Origin: Candidatus Poribacteria bacterium
Lineage (GTDB): Bacteria; Poribacteria; WGA-4E; WGA-3G
Assembly: GCA_958295945.1 (NCBI GenBank)
Contig: OY282386.1
Coordinates: 2,117,864-2,181,863 of the forward strand
Direction of reading: 5' to 3'
Length of the DNA stretch: 64,000 nucleotides
Part shown: one piece after another, positions 33,285 through 41,809 of the stretch
Numbering within the stretch: position 1 is the first letter of the stretch
Layout of the letters: each line of letters opens with the position of its first letter
Position numbers and translations under genes: made by a program
Notes under the pieces: generated by a model
The model's input: the letters and a program-made list of their open reading frames with translations, nothing else
Told to the model about the DNA's origin: nothing
Database searches by the model: none

Positions 33285-34439
33285 TTACTCAAAAAGTACC
33301 AATTTACCATCTTTTACAATCAAGACTTTTGGTTCATAGACAGCATCACCGTTTTCGTCAAAAGAGAACTTACCCATCACAGTGTCATAATCACTTATAT
33401 TTACAAGGGCATCTCTTATAGAATCAGCATCCTTTGTTTCAGCGTTTCTTATTGCTTCCGCAAGGACATAAAGTGCCGTATACGAACGTGCAGCATAGTT
33501 ATTCGGTGCAAATTCATACGTTGTCGTGTAATTCTGAATAAAAGCTTGATTTCCAGGTGTATCAACTGCAGTTCCCCAACCTACATAAGTGATTGCCCCT
33601 TCGGCAGCTTCACCTGCTGCCTCAACATCAGCTTCTGTTAATGTTCGCAGGATAATTGGTACTGTGATACCGAGTTCAGCTGCTTCACGAAGAATACCAG
33701 ATTTTTCTGGTGGTAAGGAGGATACAAAAATCGCATGCGGTTCCGACATCTGTATGCGAGTTAACTGATCTGAGAAATTAGTTTCACCACCAATGAATGT
33801 CTCAGTTGCAACTACATCAATATCCAATGTATTGAATGTCTCTTTTAATGCTTGATCTGCATCAGAAGAGAAGACATCAGCTTCATCATAAAGAGTCGCA
33901 ACTTTATCAAAATCAATTTGTTTGAGTGTCGCTTCCACTCCGTTAGGAACTAAAACTTCTGTTGTAAGGGCAATACGAAAAGCATAATCACTTAACGCAC
34001 TCAACCCACGTGCAGCAGATGTAGGACTTATCGCCACAACCTTGTTTTCTCCTGCAATAAGAAATGTCTCTTTAGCCGCAGAGGATGTAGCAGGACCAAG
34101 AATTACGGATACACCATCATCTATCAGTTTGTTGTATGCTTCACCTGCCCCCTTAACAGTGCTTTGACTATCCTCAATTATAAAATTGAACCGTGCACCC
34201 GCATATTGTGAGGTATTTATCTCATTTTTAGCAAGTTCCAATGCATTTTCAATGTGTCTACCAAATGATAACTCAAGTCTTCCAGATTGTGGTAAAACAA
34301 GACCAATATTAATTTGTTCATCTGTTTCTTCCATTATAGGTGGCTCAGGATAAAAAATATCTGATGCATATTCACATCCATATATCATCACCAACATCAC
34401 AACCACTACCAATACAGAGACAGATCTTCTAATGTACAT
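33285..34439 (-). CDS. ABC transporter substrate-binding lipoprotein (branched-chain amino acid type)
   Basis: The 384-residue protein has a lipoprotein signal (hydrophobic stretch then MIYGC, C22) and a Leu/Ile/Val-binding periplasmic fold: INIGLVLPQSGRLELSFGRH, YNKLIDDGVSVILGPATSSA, NKVVAISPTSAARGLS, FRIALTTEVLVPNGVEATLK and AARSYTALYVLAEAIRNA. LivHMGF-type permease and ATPase genes are not adjacent, so it may be an orphan binding protein. The ligand might be an amino acid, amide or aromatic compound. Confidence 0.9.
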   Translation of the reverse strand: MYIRRSVSVLVVVVMLVMIYGCEYASDIFYPEPPIMEETDEQINIGLVLPQSGRLELSFGRHIENALELAKNEINTSQYAGARFNFIIEDSQSTVKGAGEAYNKLIDDGVSVILGPATSSAAKETFLIAGENKVVAISPTSAARGLSALSDYAFRIALTTEVLVPNGVEATLKQIDFDKVATLYDEADVFSSDADQALKETFNTLDIDVVATETFIGGETNFSDQLTRIQMSEPHAIFVSSLPPEKSGILREAAELGITVPIILRTLTEADVEAAGEAAEGAITYVGWGTAVDTPGNQAFIQNYTTTYEFAPNNYAARSYTALYVLAEAIRNAETKDADSIRDALVNISDYDTVMGKFSFDENGDAVYEPKVLIVKDGKLVLFE

Positions 34440-34644
34440 AAAACTCCTTTATATAATAATTGTCTATGTAATTAAATTTTTAAAATACTAAAATTCAGAG
34501 GATACAGACAATACATAACATTAATTTTACATCATTTCATATTGGATCGTCAAGATGTATTGTCTTAAATTATAGTCAATATGTTTGATTTTTTTTCTAA
34601 AATATGTGACAATAATAAGGACGTATTCCTTAGGAGGATAAACG

Positions 34645-35151
34645 ATGAACTTACAAAATTTACGACTGGCAGTAACGAAATCAAAAGACATTACACTCAA
34701 TTTTCTGGGTCGGGTAATGTCAAATACACATTTAGAACCGATTCGTGACGATGAAGGTATAAAAGGTATTAAAGCATCATGGGTTGGTGAACAAGGTGAA
34801 CGTAGTATTGATGTGGATACTGGAGATTTGAATGCTAATCTGACTTTGGAATCTGATGAACCACCTGCTTTAGAATTTGTCCAACACGGTGATAATCGGT
34901 GTGTAGCAATTAAGAACATCAATAATGTTTCATGCACTGTAGATAAAGATACGTTAGATGAATTTGTTTCACCAAGAGGGGCTGCAATCGCTGTGTGTGC
35001 TGGTGCAGCAGTTGGATTATTTGGTTGGTTTTTTGTTTCTGTAATGCGTTCTCTGACAGTGTCAGTAAAGAATCAGGAGGAAGCGACTATTTCTGCTATT
35101 CCTACAGAGGATGTTGAGCCTACTGAGGAAAAACAATCAGCTGAAGCATGA
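34645..35151 (+). CDS. Small single-pass membrane protein, function unknown
   Basis: The 168-residue protein has a soluble N-terminal part of about 115 residues, one hydrophobic segment (GAAIAVCAGAAVGLFGWFFVSVM) and a short acidic tail. AGGAGG stands before the ATG. The stop codon overlaps the start of the following enolase-superfamily gene (ATGA), so the two are translationally coupled. I do not recognise a family. The 200 bases upstream (34440-34644) are AT-rich and probably contain the promoters of both divergent genes. Confidence 0.65.
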   Translation: MNLQNLRLAVTKSKDITLNFLGRVMSNTHLEPIRDDEGIKGIKASWVGEQGERSIDVDTGDLNANLTLESDEPPALEFVQHGDNRCVAIKNINNVSCTVDKDTLDEFVSPRGAAIAVCAGAAVGLFGWFFVSVMRSLTVSVKNQEEATISAIPTEDVEPTEEKQSAEA

Positions 35152-36341
35152 AAATCATTGCAGTAGATCCATTTTATTTGCGGATACCCAAAATTACAAC
35201 CGCAGCAGATGGCACACAAGATACTTTGTTAGTCAGGATTAGAACTGATGAAGGGATTGAAGGATGGGGTGAATGCGATGCATCACCTTTAGTCAGTATC
35301 GCAGTTTATTGCTGCCCTATGTCGCATGGGAATATCATCAATATCAGGACATCATTAATTGGTGAAACGTTAAACAGTCCAGATGATATTCTCAGACTCA
35401 GTGAAAAAGTTTTGAGAAACGGGTTAGACATTCAGCAGATACAACATGCTTTCAGTGGAGCTGAAATTGCATTGTGGGACATTATTGGGAAAAAGTTTGG
35501 TAAACCCATTTACCGTCTACTTGCAGAGATGTCTAACACACCTAATACACCACATCCTAAACTTCCTTATGCTTCTGTTCTCTTTGGAGATACTCCAGAA
35601 AACACAAGGCAAGTTGCTAAAGAATTGCATGACCGTGGATATCACGCAGCCAAGTTTGGATGGGGTCCAATGGGTAAATTAGGAGAAGATAACGACATAG
35701 CACTTGTGCGTGCAGCACGAGAAGGCATGGGAGCTGATACACAAATTATGATAGATGCAGGTGTAGTATGGGGAACTGATTACGAAACTGCATTCAGACG
35801 CGCTGAAGCATTCGCTGATTATACACCCACATGGTTGGAAGAACCGCTTGCTCCTGATGCTATTGATGCTTATAGTTCACTTATATCTAAGAATCCAAGT
35901 ATCCCTATTGCTGCTGGTGAGGGTTCAAGCACATATCGCATGGCAGAAGACATAATTGTAAACGGTGGTGTTCAGTTCGTTCAGATTGATGCGGGACGTA
36001 TTGGTGGTATAATGCCATCTTTTCAAGTGCGTCAACTGGCTGAACAACGCGGGGTTCAATATGTAAATCATACCTTTAAAAGTCATCTCAGTCTTGCAGC
36101 GTCACTCCATGTTTTTGCAACAAATCCAGATTTCGACCTATTAGAGTTTCCTGCTGCAGGTTCTGAATTATCACAACGAATTGTAAAAGATCCGTTTCAG
36201 GTTGATGCAGATGGATTAGTTCGTGTTATGGATCTCCCCGGACTCGGTGTAGAAGTGGATATTGAAGCTATCCATCCATATTTGGCACCAGTCCATATTG
36301 AGATCGGAACAGAAACCGTTTTTGAACAATCATCACTATAG
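35148..36341 (+). CDS. Mandelate racemase/muconate lactonizing-type enolase-superfamily enzyme
   Basis: The 397-residue enzyme has the N-terminal capping domain (RIRTDEGIEGWGECDASP) and the barrel motifs AKFGWGPMG, TQIMIDAGVVWG (metal aspartate), WLEEPLAPD (glutamate) and AAGEGSS (glutamate), then NHTFKSHLSLAASLHVFA with a histidine. The final metal ligand set resembles sugar-acid dehydratases such as galactonate- or gluconate-type enzymes. Its ATG overlaps the membrane-protein stop by four bases. Its 3' end is overlapped antisense by the frame of a decayed TPR gene. Confidence 0.87.
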   Translation: MKIIAVDPFYLRIPKITTAADGTQDTLLVRIRTDEGIEGWGECDASPLVSIAVYCCPMSHGNIINIRTSLIGETLNSPDDILRLSEKVLRNGLDIQQIQHAFSGAEIALWDIIGKKFGKPIYRLLAEMSNTPNTPHPKLPYASVLFGDTPENTRQVAKELHDRGYHAAKFGWGPMGKLGEDNDIALVRAAREGMGADTQIMIDAGVVWGTDYETAFRRAEAFADYTPTWLEEPLAPDAIDAYSSLISKNPSIPIAAGEGSSTYRMAEDIIVNGGVQFVQIDAGRIGGIMPSFQVRQLAEQRGVQYVNHTFKSHLSLAASLHVFATNPDFDLLEFPAAGSELSQRIVKDPFQVDADGLVRVMDLPGLGVEVDIEAIHPYLAPVHIEIGTETVFEQSSL

Positions 36342-36342
36342 A

Positions 36343-36948
36343 ACAAGGTCTTAAATCAATTAAATATAGACTCTTCAGCCATGGGTTCTTCTGTTCTGTT
36401 CTTTCAAGATTCTCACACAGTTGAAGGGCCTCCTGATGTTTGTTGCATGCTCGTAACATCTCCATAAGTGTAAAATAGTCTCTGAACCGCATGATGTCTT
36501 CACCATGTGGTTTCATAATGGATTTGAAACTATCAATCAGGTTTTCAGCATCTTCACTACGCCCAGCTATAACATAGAGGCGAATCAGCTCAGAGTAGAG
36601 ATTGAAAAAATTTGGATCTTCAGGCACGAGTTCAAGTGCTCTTTCATACCAAGTGATCGCTACTTCAAGGCTTCCGTACATTCTTATTGGATGTTTGCGC
36701 CAAAAAGGATCTGACAGGTAAACATTATTGGACAGGACTTACGCATTCCCCCTTGATAAGGGGGGTAGGGGGGTTAAATAGTGCAATATTTCAGTGTTTT
36801 TGGTCTTTTTAACCCCCTAAATCCCCCTTATCAAGGGGACTTTAAGAGAAACTGCGTAAGTCCTGATTGGAAAAACTTAAATTTAAATATCGCGTAATCT
36901 CGTAGTAGCAGTGAAATGCACACGTTGCGTTTGCTACCACTTTTCAAC
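36343..36948 (-). pseudogene. Remnant of a TPR-type gene, cut by a MITE
   Basis: From 36681 downwards the frame reads MYGSLEVAITWYERALELVP...EDAENLIDSFKSI...CNKHQEALQLCENLER, clear TPR-like helices, and runs into non-coding sequence near 36350. Upstream of that ATG the same frame continues (NNVYLSDPFWRKHPIRM) to the MITE. Removing the MITE and one ATTGGA copy joins it to FHCYYEITRYLNLSFS, so the gene once extended to about 36948. The N-terminal part is lost near the orphan element end at 36957. Confidence 0.68.
36733..36865. mobile_element. 133-bp MITE with 13-bp inverted ends and 6-bp target duplication
   Basis: The ends CAGGACTTACGCA (36733-36745) and TGCGTAAGTCCTG (36853-36865) are perfect inverted repeats, flanked by ATTGGA on both sides (36727-36732 and 36866-36871). 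Inside, CCCCCTTGATAAGGGGG and CCCCCTTATCAAGGGG, with GGGGGGTTAAA and TTTAACCCCC, form a long second inverted repeat, so the RNA would fold almost end to end. It codes for nothing. Its ends match the IS701-type transposase remnant at 25466. Confidence 0.92.
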
Positions 36949-36956
36949 TTTCAAAA

Positions 36957-37054
36957 TAGGCAGGTTTAGCTGCCTAAAGTGGAGCAGACGTAGCTCAGAT
37001 CGGCTGTCCGCAAGGAAACACAAGCCTCTGCCTTTAGGCAGTGGGTACTATGAC
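36957..37054 (+). ncRNA. Orphan tnpB right end (omega-RNA-like), without tnpB
   Basis: The segment begins with the last codons of a tnpB gene (GCAGGTTTAGCTGCCTAA) and runs to GGGTACTATGAC. It aligns along its length with the right end of the element at 16291-16400 except for a 14-base gap, and the terminal hairpin changed from CAACC/GGTTG to CTGCC/GGCAG with pairing kept. The flank that would act as guide is GTGAATAAAAAATCGTCCAA (37055-). No tnpB body is present. Confidence 0.75.
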
Positions 37055-37203
37055 GTGAATAAAAAATCGTCCAAAGGACATTGACACTATTTGTCCAATA
37101 TGTTATCATTTTGAAAATTGGTTGTGGTACATCACAGTTTAGAGGAACTGTGGTCTTTAGCATCATTATCTGGTTAACACCCTCAAAACTTTTAGGTGAT
37201 GGT

Positions 37204-37887
37204 ATGAGATGGTTCATTGGTGTTATAATTTGTCTAATATTTTTAGTATTAGGCTGCTACTTTTTCTATAAATGGGATATTAACCCATATATGAAAGAAG
37301 CAGTTGAAACTGAAAAGTTGTTACATAAACATATAGCATCCAGAAAAACAACAGTTGATAAGAAAATGGATCGGACAACCAAACCATCATTGGAAATAAC
37401 AACTGAAATTAGTGATGAAGTAACAACTGAAATAACAGAAACGCTGATTACGGAAACAGAAGTAGAACTACCTGAATCGCCCTACGGTTTCGGGCACTAT
37501 CCTAAAGTTCCTCAAAGTATGCGAGATATAGGCTATAATCCTATATGGGAAAACCTTAATTGGGAGACATATTCGCATGCGAGGGAAGGCGAGTTATTAT
37601 CTCGCGTTCGCATAAAAGCCTGGCAAGAAGGTAAAGAATCAATCGCAGCAAGTATTGATTATAAAACTGGTTTGGTACTTCTTGACTTTCCTAACACGAT
37701 TTATGTCTGGCATGGTGAAAATATAAACCCTAAAACTGGGAAGACACAACGTTACTTTACACAAGTCGCGGGGGTGTCTCTAAGTATTGGTGAAATGATG
37801 AATGGAACGGTGCCTGAAGGAGTTACTGTTTTAGATGGTGAAACTTCGGGGATTGACCCTTACGAATATCTTAACCTTTCAAAATAA
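37204..37887 (+). CDS. Membrane-anchored protein, function unknown
   Basis: I chose ATG 37204 (MRWFIGVIICLIFLVLGCYF), which opens with a transmembrane segment; the frame is open upstream to 37081 but that part is not protein-like. After the anchor comes a Thr/Glu-rich stretch (TTEISDEVTTEITETLITET) and a C-terminal globular part of about 125 residues starting SPYGFGHYPKVPQSM, with two Tyr/Trp-rich motifs. No family is recognised. It starts 150 bases after the orphan omega-RNA. Confidence 0.6.
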   Translation: MRWFIGVIICLIFLVLGCYFFYKWDINPYMKEAVETEKLLHKHIASRKTTVDKKMDRTTKPSLEITTEISDEVTTEITETLITETEVELPESPYGFGHYPKVPQSMRDIGYNPIWENLNWETYSHAREGELLSRVRIKAWQEGKESIAASIDYKTGLVLLDFPNTIYVWHGENINPKTGKTQRYFTQVAGVSLSIGEMMNGTVPEGVTVLDGETSGIDPYEYLNLSK

Positions 37888-38016
37888 TCAGAATAAGTTT
37901 TAAGTAGTTCATAAATAAAGTTGAAAAAGTCAAAAAAACGGGACAACTTAAACAGACCGATTAATACCGCAACACTTGCAATACAAAAAGTTGCAGAACA
38001 GTATCATATAGCGACA

Positions 38017-38042
38017 GGCAGATATCCAATCGGGTATCTGCC
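38017..38042. terminator. Rho-independent-like hairpin between convergent genes
   Basis: GGCAGATATCC and GGGTATCTGCC form an 11-pair stem (one G-T) with loop AATC. It lies between the stop of the membrane protein (37887) and the stop of the WD40 gene (38107). The T-richness behind it is moderate. Confidence 0.7.
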
Positions 38043-38106
38043 TGTAATTTGTTATTACCGCATCGTACCAAACATATTACTCATCAGTATACCTAAAACC
38101 TTGTCA

Positions 38107-40686
38107 TTACTTCAATATCAGCATCTTCCGTGTTGCAGAAAATTCAGCCGCGGTTAATGTGTAGAAAAACACACCACTTGCAACTGATTCACCGAATTCA
38201 TTTTTGCCATCCCAATATGCTGCACGGTTTTTGTTTTGGTAAGTGCCTGCGGACAGATTTCCTAAGTCAAACTTACGAACTAATGTTCCATCAGCAGCAT
38301 GTATTGAAACAGTTACATCAGATGGAGTAGATAACTGAAACGGTATCCATGTTTCAGGGTTAAACGGATTTGGATAGTTGGCAAGAAGTGCGGTTTCTAT
38401 AGGTGCAAATGACTGTAAGATTTGCTCAAGCACATCTATACCACTTTGATATGAAGACAAATCCTCCTCCGTATTCAGAATGAATTGGAACGGTTGTTGC
38501 TTAGCATCTGTAAGCCATTCTTGTACTTGAGCAGCAGTTAAAGTGTCAACAGAAAGTGAATTTACAGAAGGTGCAGTGTTAATATTATTCAATATATTCC
38601 CCATTAGATAAAGATCCAAAAGGTCAACAACACCGTCATCATTTAGATCTGCAGCATTTTCACCAGTTTGTCCAAAATTTGATGCGACCAGAACGAGATC
38701 CAGTATATTCAAGACTCCATCACTATTCACATCAGCGAATATTGTAAGAACTTGAGTTGTATTCATCGGAAGCGGGTATGCCCAAAGCAGGACAGTTCCA
38801 TCATAACTGCCGCTTGCGATCCTAGTACCATCTGGACTGACAGCAACACTTGTAATAGAATATGTATGTCCTTCAAGCGTATAAAGTTGTTCACCAGTCG
38901 CAACATCCCACAAGCGTATGGTTGCATCGTAACTACCACTAACAAGGACTTGTCCATCGGGACTAAAAACAATACTGGTTGCATTCGCTGGAAGATCTGT
39001 GGGGAGATCTCCTATCAATTCTTCAGGTACATCTACAGGAGTTGGACTATCAATTGGCCTTCTAAATGTTTGGAGGAGTTCTGCTGATGCGACATCCCAT
39101 AAGGACACTGTGTCACCTCCACCACTTGCAAGTTTAGTTCCATCTGGACTAAAAGCAACTGTCCAAACATCGTCTTCATGCTCACTGATAGTATGTATTT
39201 CATCACGGGTTTCAAGGTCCCATATAATGACTTTATCATCACGACTACCACTTGCAAGCATACTACCGTCTGGGCTGAAAGCAAGGGTTTCAACACCTGC
39301 CTCATGCTCAAATAATCCGCCCATATACCTACCTGTGGCGACATCCCATAGCCGTATACTATCATCTTCACTTCCGCTTGCGAGAATACTTCCGTCAGGA
39401 CTGAATGTGAGACTTATCAAATAAGACCGATGCCCTCTTAGGGTCTTGATGTGTTCACCTGTAATTGCGTTCCATAGACGGACGGTATTGTCTTGGCTGC
39501 CACTTGCAAGGGTTTTGCCGTCGGGACTAAACACCACTATGTCAACATCATCTTGGTGTCCGATCAACGTATGCCGTAACTCTCCTGTATCAGCATCCCA
39601 CAAACGGATGGTTTTATCCCAACTACGGGTTGCAAGAATGCTTCCATCTTCACTATAAGTAACACTGAGAACCACATCAGTGTGTCCAGTGATAGTTTCA
39701 AGATGTTCTCCTGTAACTGGATCCCATGAACGTATAGACGCATCCCATGCTCCGCTTGTAAGGACTGATCCATCAGGTGTAAAATCAAGAAAGACGACAT
39801 CTGCCGTATGTCCAGTTATTGAATGTAAAAATTCACCTATTGTTGCATCCCATATACGAATAGAATCATCTTCACCTGTGCTCGCAAGAAAACTTCCATC
39901 TGGACTAAATTTCATATCATGAATATGTGATGTGTGCCCATGGAGCGTTTTCTTAATTGTCCATGTTGATGTATCCCATAGATGAATAATAGAATTCAGA
40001 TCTCCGCTTGCCATGGTTTTTCCATCGGGACTAACAACAACACTTGCTACATTGTCACGATGTACTTCAAGTGATTGAAGATGCATTCCTGTCTTCACAT
40101 TCCAGATTCTAAGTATATCGTCCCGACCCCCAGTAATAAGATTATTACCATCACCACTGTAAGCAACACAATTGATACCATCTGTATGACCTCTCAGTAT
40201 ATGTAGAAGTTCTCCAGTAACAGGATCCCAAATACGAGCTGTTCTATCCCTACTTCCACTCGCAAATGTGCTTCCATCAGGACTGAATACGAGACTGCGA
40301 ACACTGCTCCAATGAGTTTCAATCGTATGAAGGATTTCATACGATTCTGAATCATATATTCGGATTGTTCCATTTGTACTTCCAGCAACAAGTAAGCTGC
40401 CATCAGGGGAATAAGTAAGGGCTGATACACCCCATCCAAATCCATCGACAAGTGTAATTTCCTCATTAGTGGCTGTATCATATATCCATACTCCAAGAGT
40501 ACCTGCAACTGCAAGTTGTTTGTTATCAGGTGAATACTGGATTTCATAAAGCCAACCTTTTCCGAGACGTGTTGTTGCCCCAACTGGTAAATTCCATTGG
40601 GGTGAATCTTGTGCATAAATAATGGGTTGATGAAATATAGAAACTAATAACATCACCAAAAAAATATGTAAATGTAATCTTTTCAT
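38107..40686 (-). CDS. Exported WD40 double propeller with dockerin-like repeat and sorting-type C-terminus
   Basis: The 859-residue protein has a signal peptide (1-25), 14 WD40 repeats (typical unit VFSPDGSTFASGSRDRTARI), enough for two seven-bladed propellers, then a dockerin-like pair of calcium loops ADVNSDGVLNILDL and ADLNDDGVVDLLDL (651-693), a short linker, and from about 767 a FlgD-like Ig domain beginning LLANYPNPFNPETWIPFQLS and ending MLILK. Such C-termini mark proteins for the cell surface in bacteria with type IX-like export. It may bind partners or glycans outside. It is the last gene of a run with a PorV-like protein. Confidence 0.9.
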   Translation of the reverse strand: MKRLHLHIFLVMLLVSIFHQPIIYAQDSPQWNLPVGATTRLGKGWLYEIQYSPDNKQLAVAGTLGVWIYDTATNEEITLVDGFGWGVSALTYSPDGSLLVAGSTNGTIRIYDSESYEILHTIETHWSSVRSLVFSPDGSTFASGSRDRTARIWDPVTGELLHILRGHTDGINCVAYSGDGNNLITGGRDDILRIWNVKTGMHLQSLEVHRDNVASVVVSPDGKTMASGDLNSIIHLWDTSTWTIKKTLHGHTSHIHDMKFSPDGSFLASTGEDDSIRIWDATIGEFLHSITGHTADVVFLDFTPDGSVLTSGAWDASIRSWDPVTGEHLETITGHTDVVLSVTYSEDGSILATRSWDKTIRLWDADTGELRHTLIGHQDDVDIVVFSPDGKTLASGSQDNTVRLWNAITGEHIKTLRGHRSYLISLTFSPDGSILASGSEDDSIRLWDVATGRYMGGLFEHEAGVETLAFSPDGSMLASGSRDDKVIIWDLETRDEIHTISEHEDDVWTVAFSPDGTKLASGGGDTVSLWDVASAELLQTFRRPIDSPTPVDVPEELIGDLPTDLPANATSIVFSPDGQVLVSGSYDATIRLWDVATGEQLYTLEGHTYSITSVAVSPDGTRIASGSYDGTVLLWAYPLPMNTTQVLTIFADVNSDGVLNILDLVLVASNFGQTGENAADLNDDGVVDLLDLYLMGNILNNINTAPSVNSLSVDTLTAAQVQEWLTDAKQQPFQFILNTEEDLSSYQSGIDVLEQILQSFAPIETALLANYPNPFNPETWIPFQLSTPSDVTVSIHAADGTLVRKFDLGNLSAGTYQNKNRAAYWDGKNEFGESVASGVFFYTLTAAEFSATRKMLILK

Positions 40687-40742
40687 ACAATTTACTCCTT
40701 AAACTAATATGTAAAAACATATAGAAATAATAAACAACTAAC

Positions 40743-41801
40743 CTAAAACTGTCCAGAAACAGAGATGCGTTGTGAACCGCCGAGTGAATGACTGTTGAAT
40801 GCATAGTCAACAAAAAATGTCATATCACTCACCCGCAATTGGAGACCTGATCCTGCAGAAAAACCGTGTCCGTTCCAACCACATCGTAATGCAAGTGTAT
40901 TGAATAGTAGATATTCACCACCTGTACGAAAGACAATCCCACCACCTGAGTCTGTTCCTTCTTCATAATCAGCTTGATCGGTTTCAAAGTCAATACCAAT
41001 ACTACCATTGCCAAAACTTGGAAAGGTAAATTGATATGCGGCACCGAATCGTAGCCTTCGTCCCCGTGTGAAAACCGGTTTGTCAACCGTATCCCACCGA
41101 ATCTGTGTACCTGTTGCATCAAGCAACATTGTACCGACTCTAACACCTGTAATAGGCATTAGTATGAGTCCAAGATCAATTCCAAATCCTCTGCCACTGT
41201 TATTATATATAGATTGACTGAGCAATTTAACATTTCCACCCACAGCGATCATTGAATGTATTAGACGTGCATAAGAAATTAGCAGAGCATTATCCGTATT
41301 ACTGAAATAATCAGCTACTGTAGGTCTATCAATATATGGTTCACCTTCATCTTTAACACCGTTTCCATTTGTATCCTGAAAATCTCCGAGATTTCCATTA
41401 TTATCAATGTCTATGAAGGTCGTTCTTGGAATGTCGTCAATACCAAGGCGAATCCAACTCAAACCAATGCTACCAATATCTTCTATTTGATGTACATAGT
41501 TGACGAAATTGTAATTCACCAGACCTTTACTGAAGAAACTTCCATCACCAGAACGAAATGTATCTGAATACATAGTTGAGAAACTGTTATTCTTCACATT
41601 CGTCAATCCCGCTGGATTCCAATAAGTAGCCGTCGAATCGTCAGCAATTGCAACAAATGCACTCCCCATACCAACTGCACGTGCACCAACACCATGACTG
41701 AGAAATTCTGCTGCATGCGCTCCTTCATCAGCTGCAAAGGACTGAGACGTAACGATTAAACATAATACTAACAAGACACTTAATATGCTTGATATTCTCA
41801 T
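40743..41801 (-). CDS. PorV/PorQ-family outer-membrane barrel protein
   Basis: The 352-residue protein has a signal peptide and the family's N-terminal hallmark GVGARAVGMGSAFVAIADDSTATYWNPAGL (split here as GARAVGMGSAFVAIADD then TYWNPAGL). The rest alternates in barrel-like strands and ends with SVSGQF, a terminal aromatic. In type IX secretion PorV is a shuttle that accepts CTD-bearing cargo; the neighbouring WD40 protein has such a C-terminus. It lies 8 bases after the membrane-protein stop and 56 bases before the WD40 start. Confidence 0.85.
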   Translation of the reverse strand: MRISSILSVLLVLCLIVTSQSFAADEGAHAAEFLSHGVGARAVGMGSAFVAIADDSTATYWNPAGLTNVKNNSFSTMYSDTFRSGDGSFFSKGLVNYNFVNYVHQIEDIGSIGLSWIRLGIDDIPRTTFIDIDNNGNLGDFQDTNGNGVKDEGEPYIDRPTVADYFSNTDNALLISYARLIHSMIAVGGNVKLLSQSIYNNSGRGFGIDLGLILMPITGVRVGTMLLDATGTQIRWDTVDKPVFTRGRRLRFGAAYQFTFPSFGNGSIGIDFETDQADYEEGTDSGGGIVFRTGGEYLLFNTLALRCGWNGHGFSAGSGLQLRVSDMTFFVDYAFNSHSLGGSQRISVSGQF

Positions 41802-41809
41802 AATATATT

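Noticed and set aside
36746..36840. The CCCCTTGATAAGGGG pair read as a strong rho-independent terminator
   Set aside because: The whole structure sits within clear transposon ends and a target duplication, so it is the inner palindrome of a MITE.
37921..38157. Reading frame of 78 codons between the membrane protein and the WD40 gene
   Set aside because: It spans the terminator hairpin and runs antisense into the WD40 3' end; it has a rare start and no ribosome binding site.
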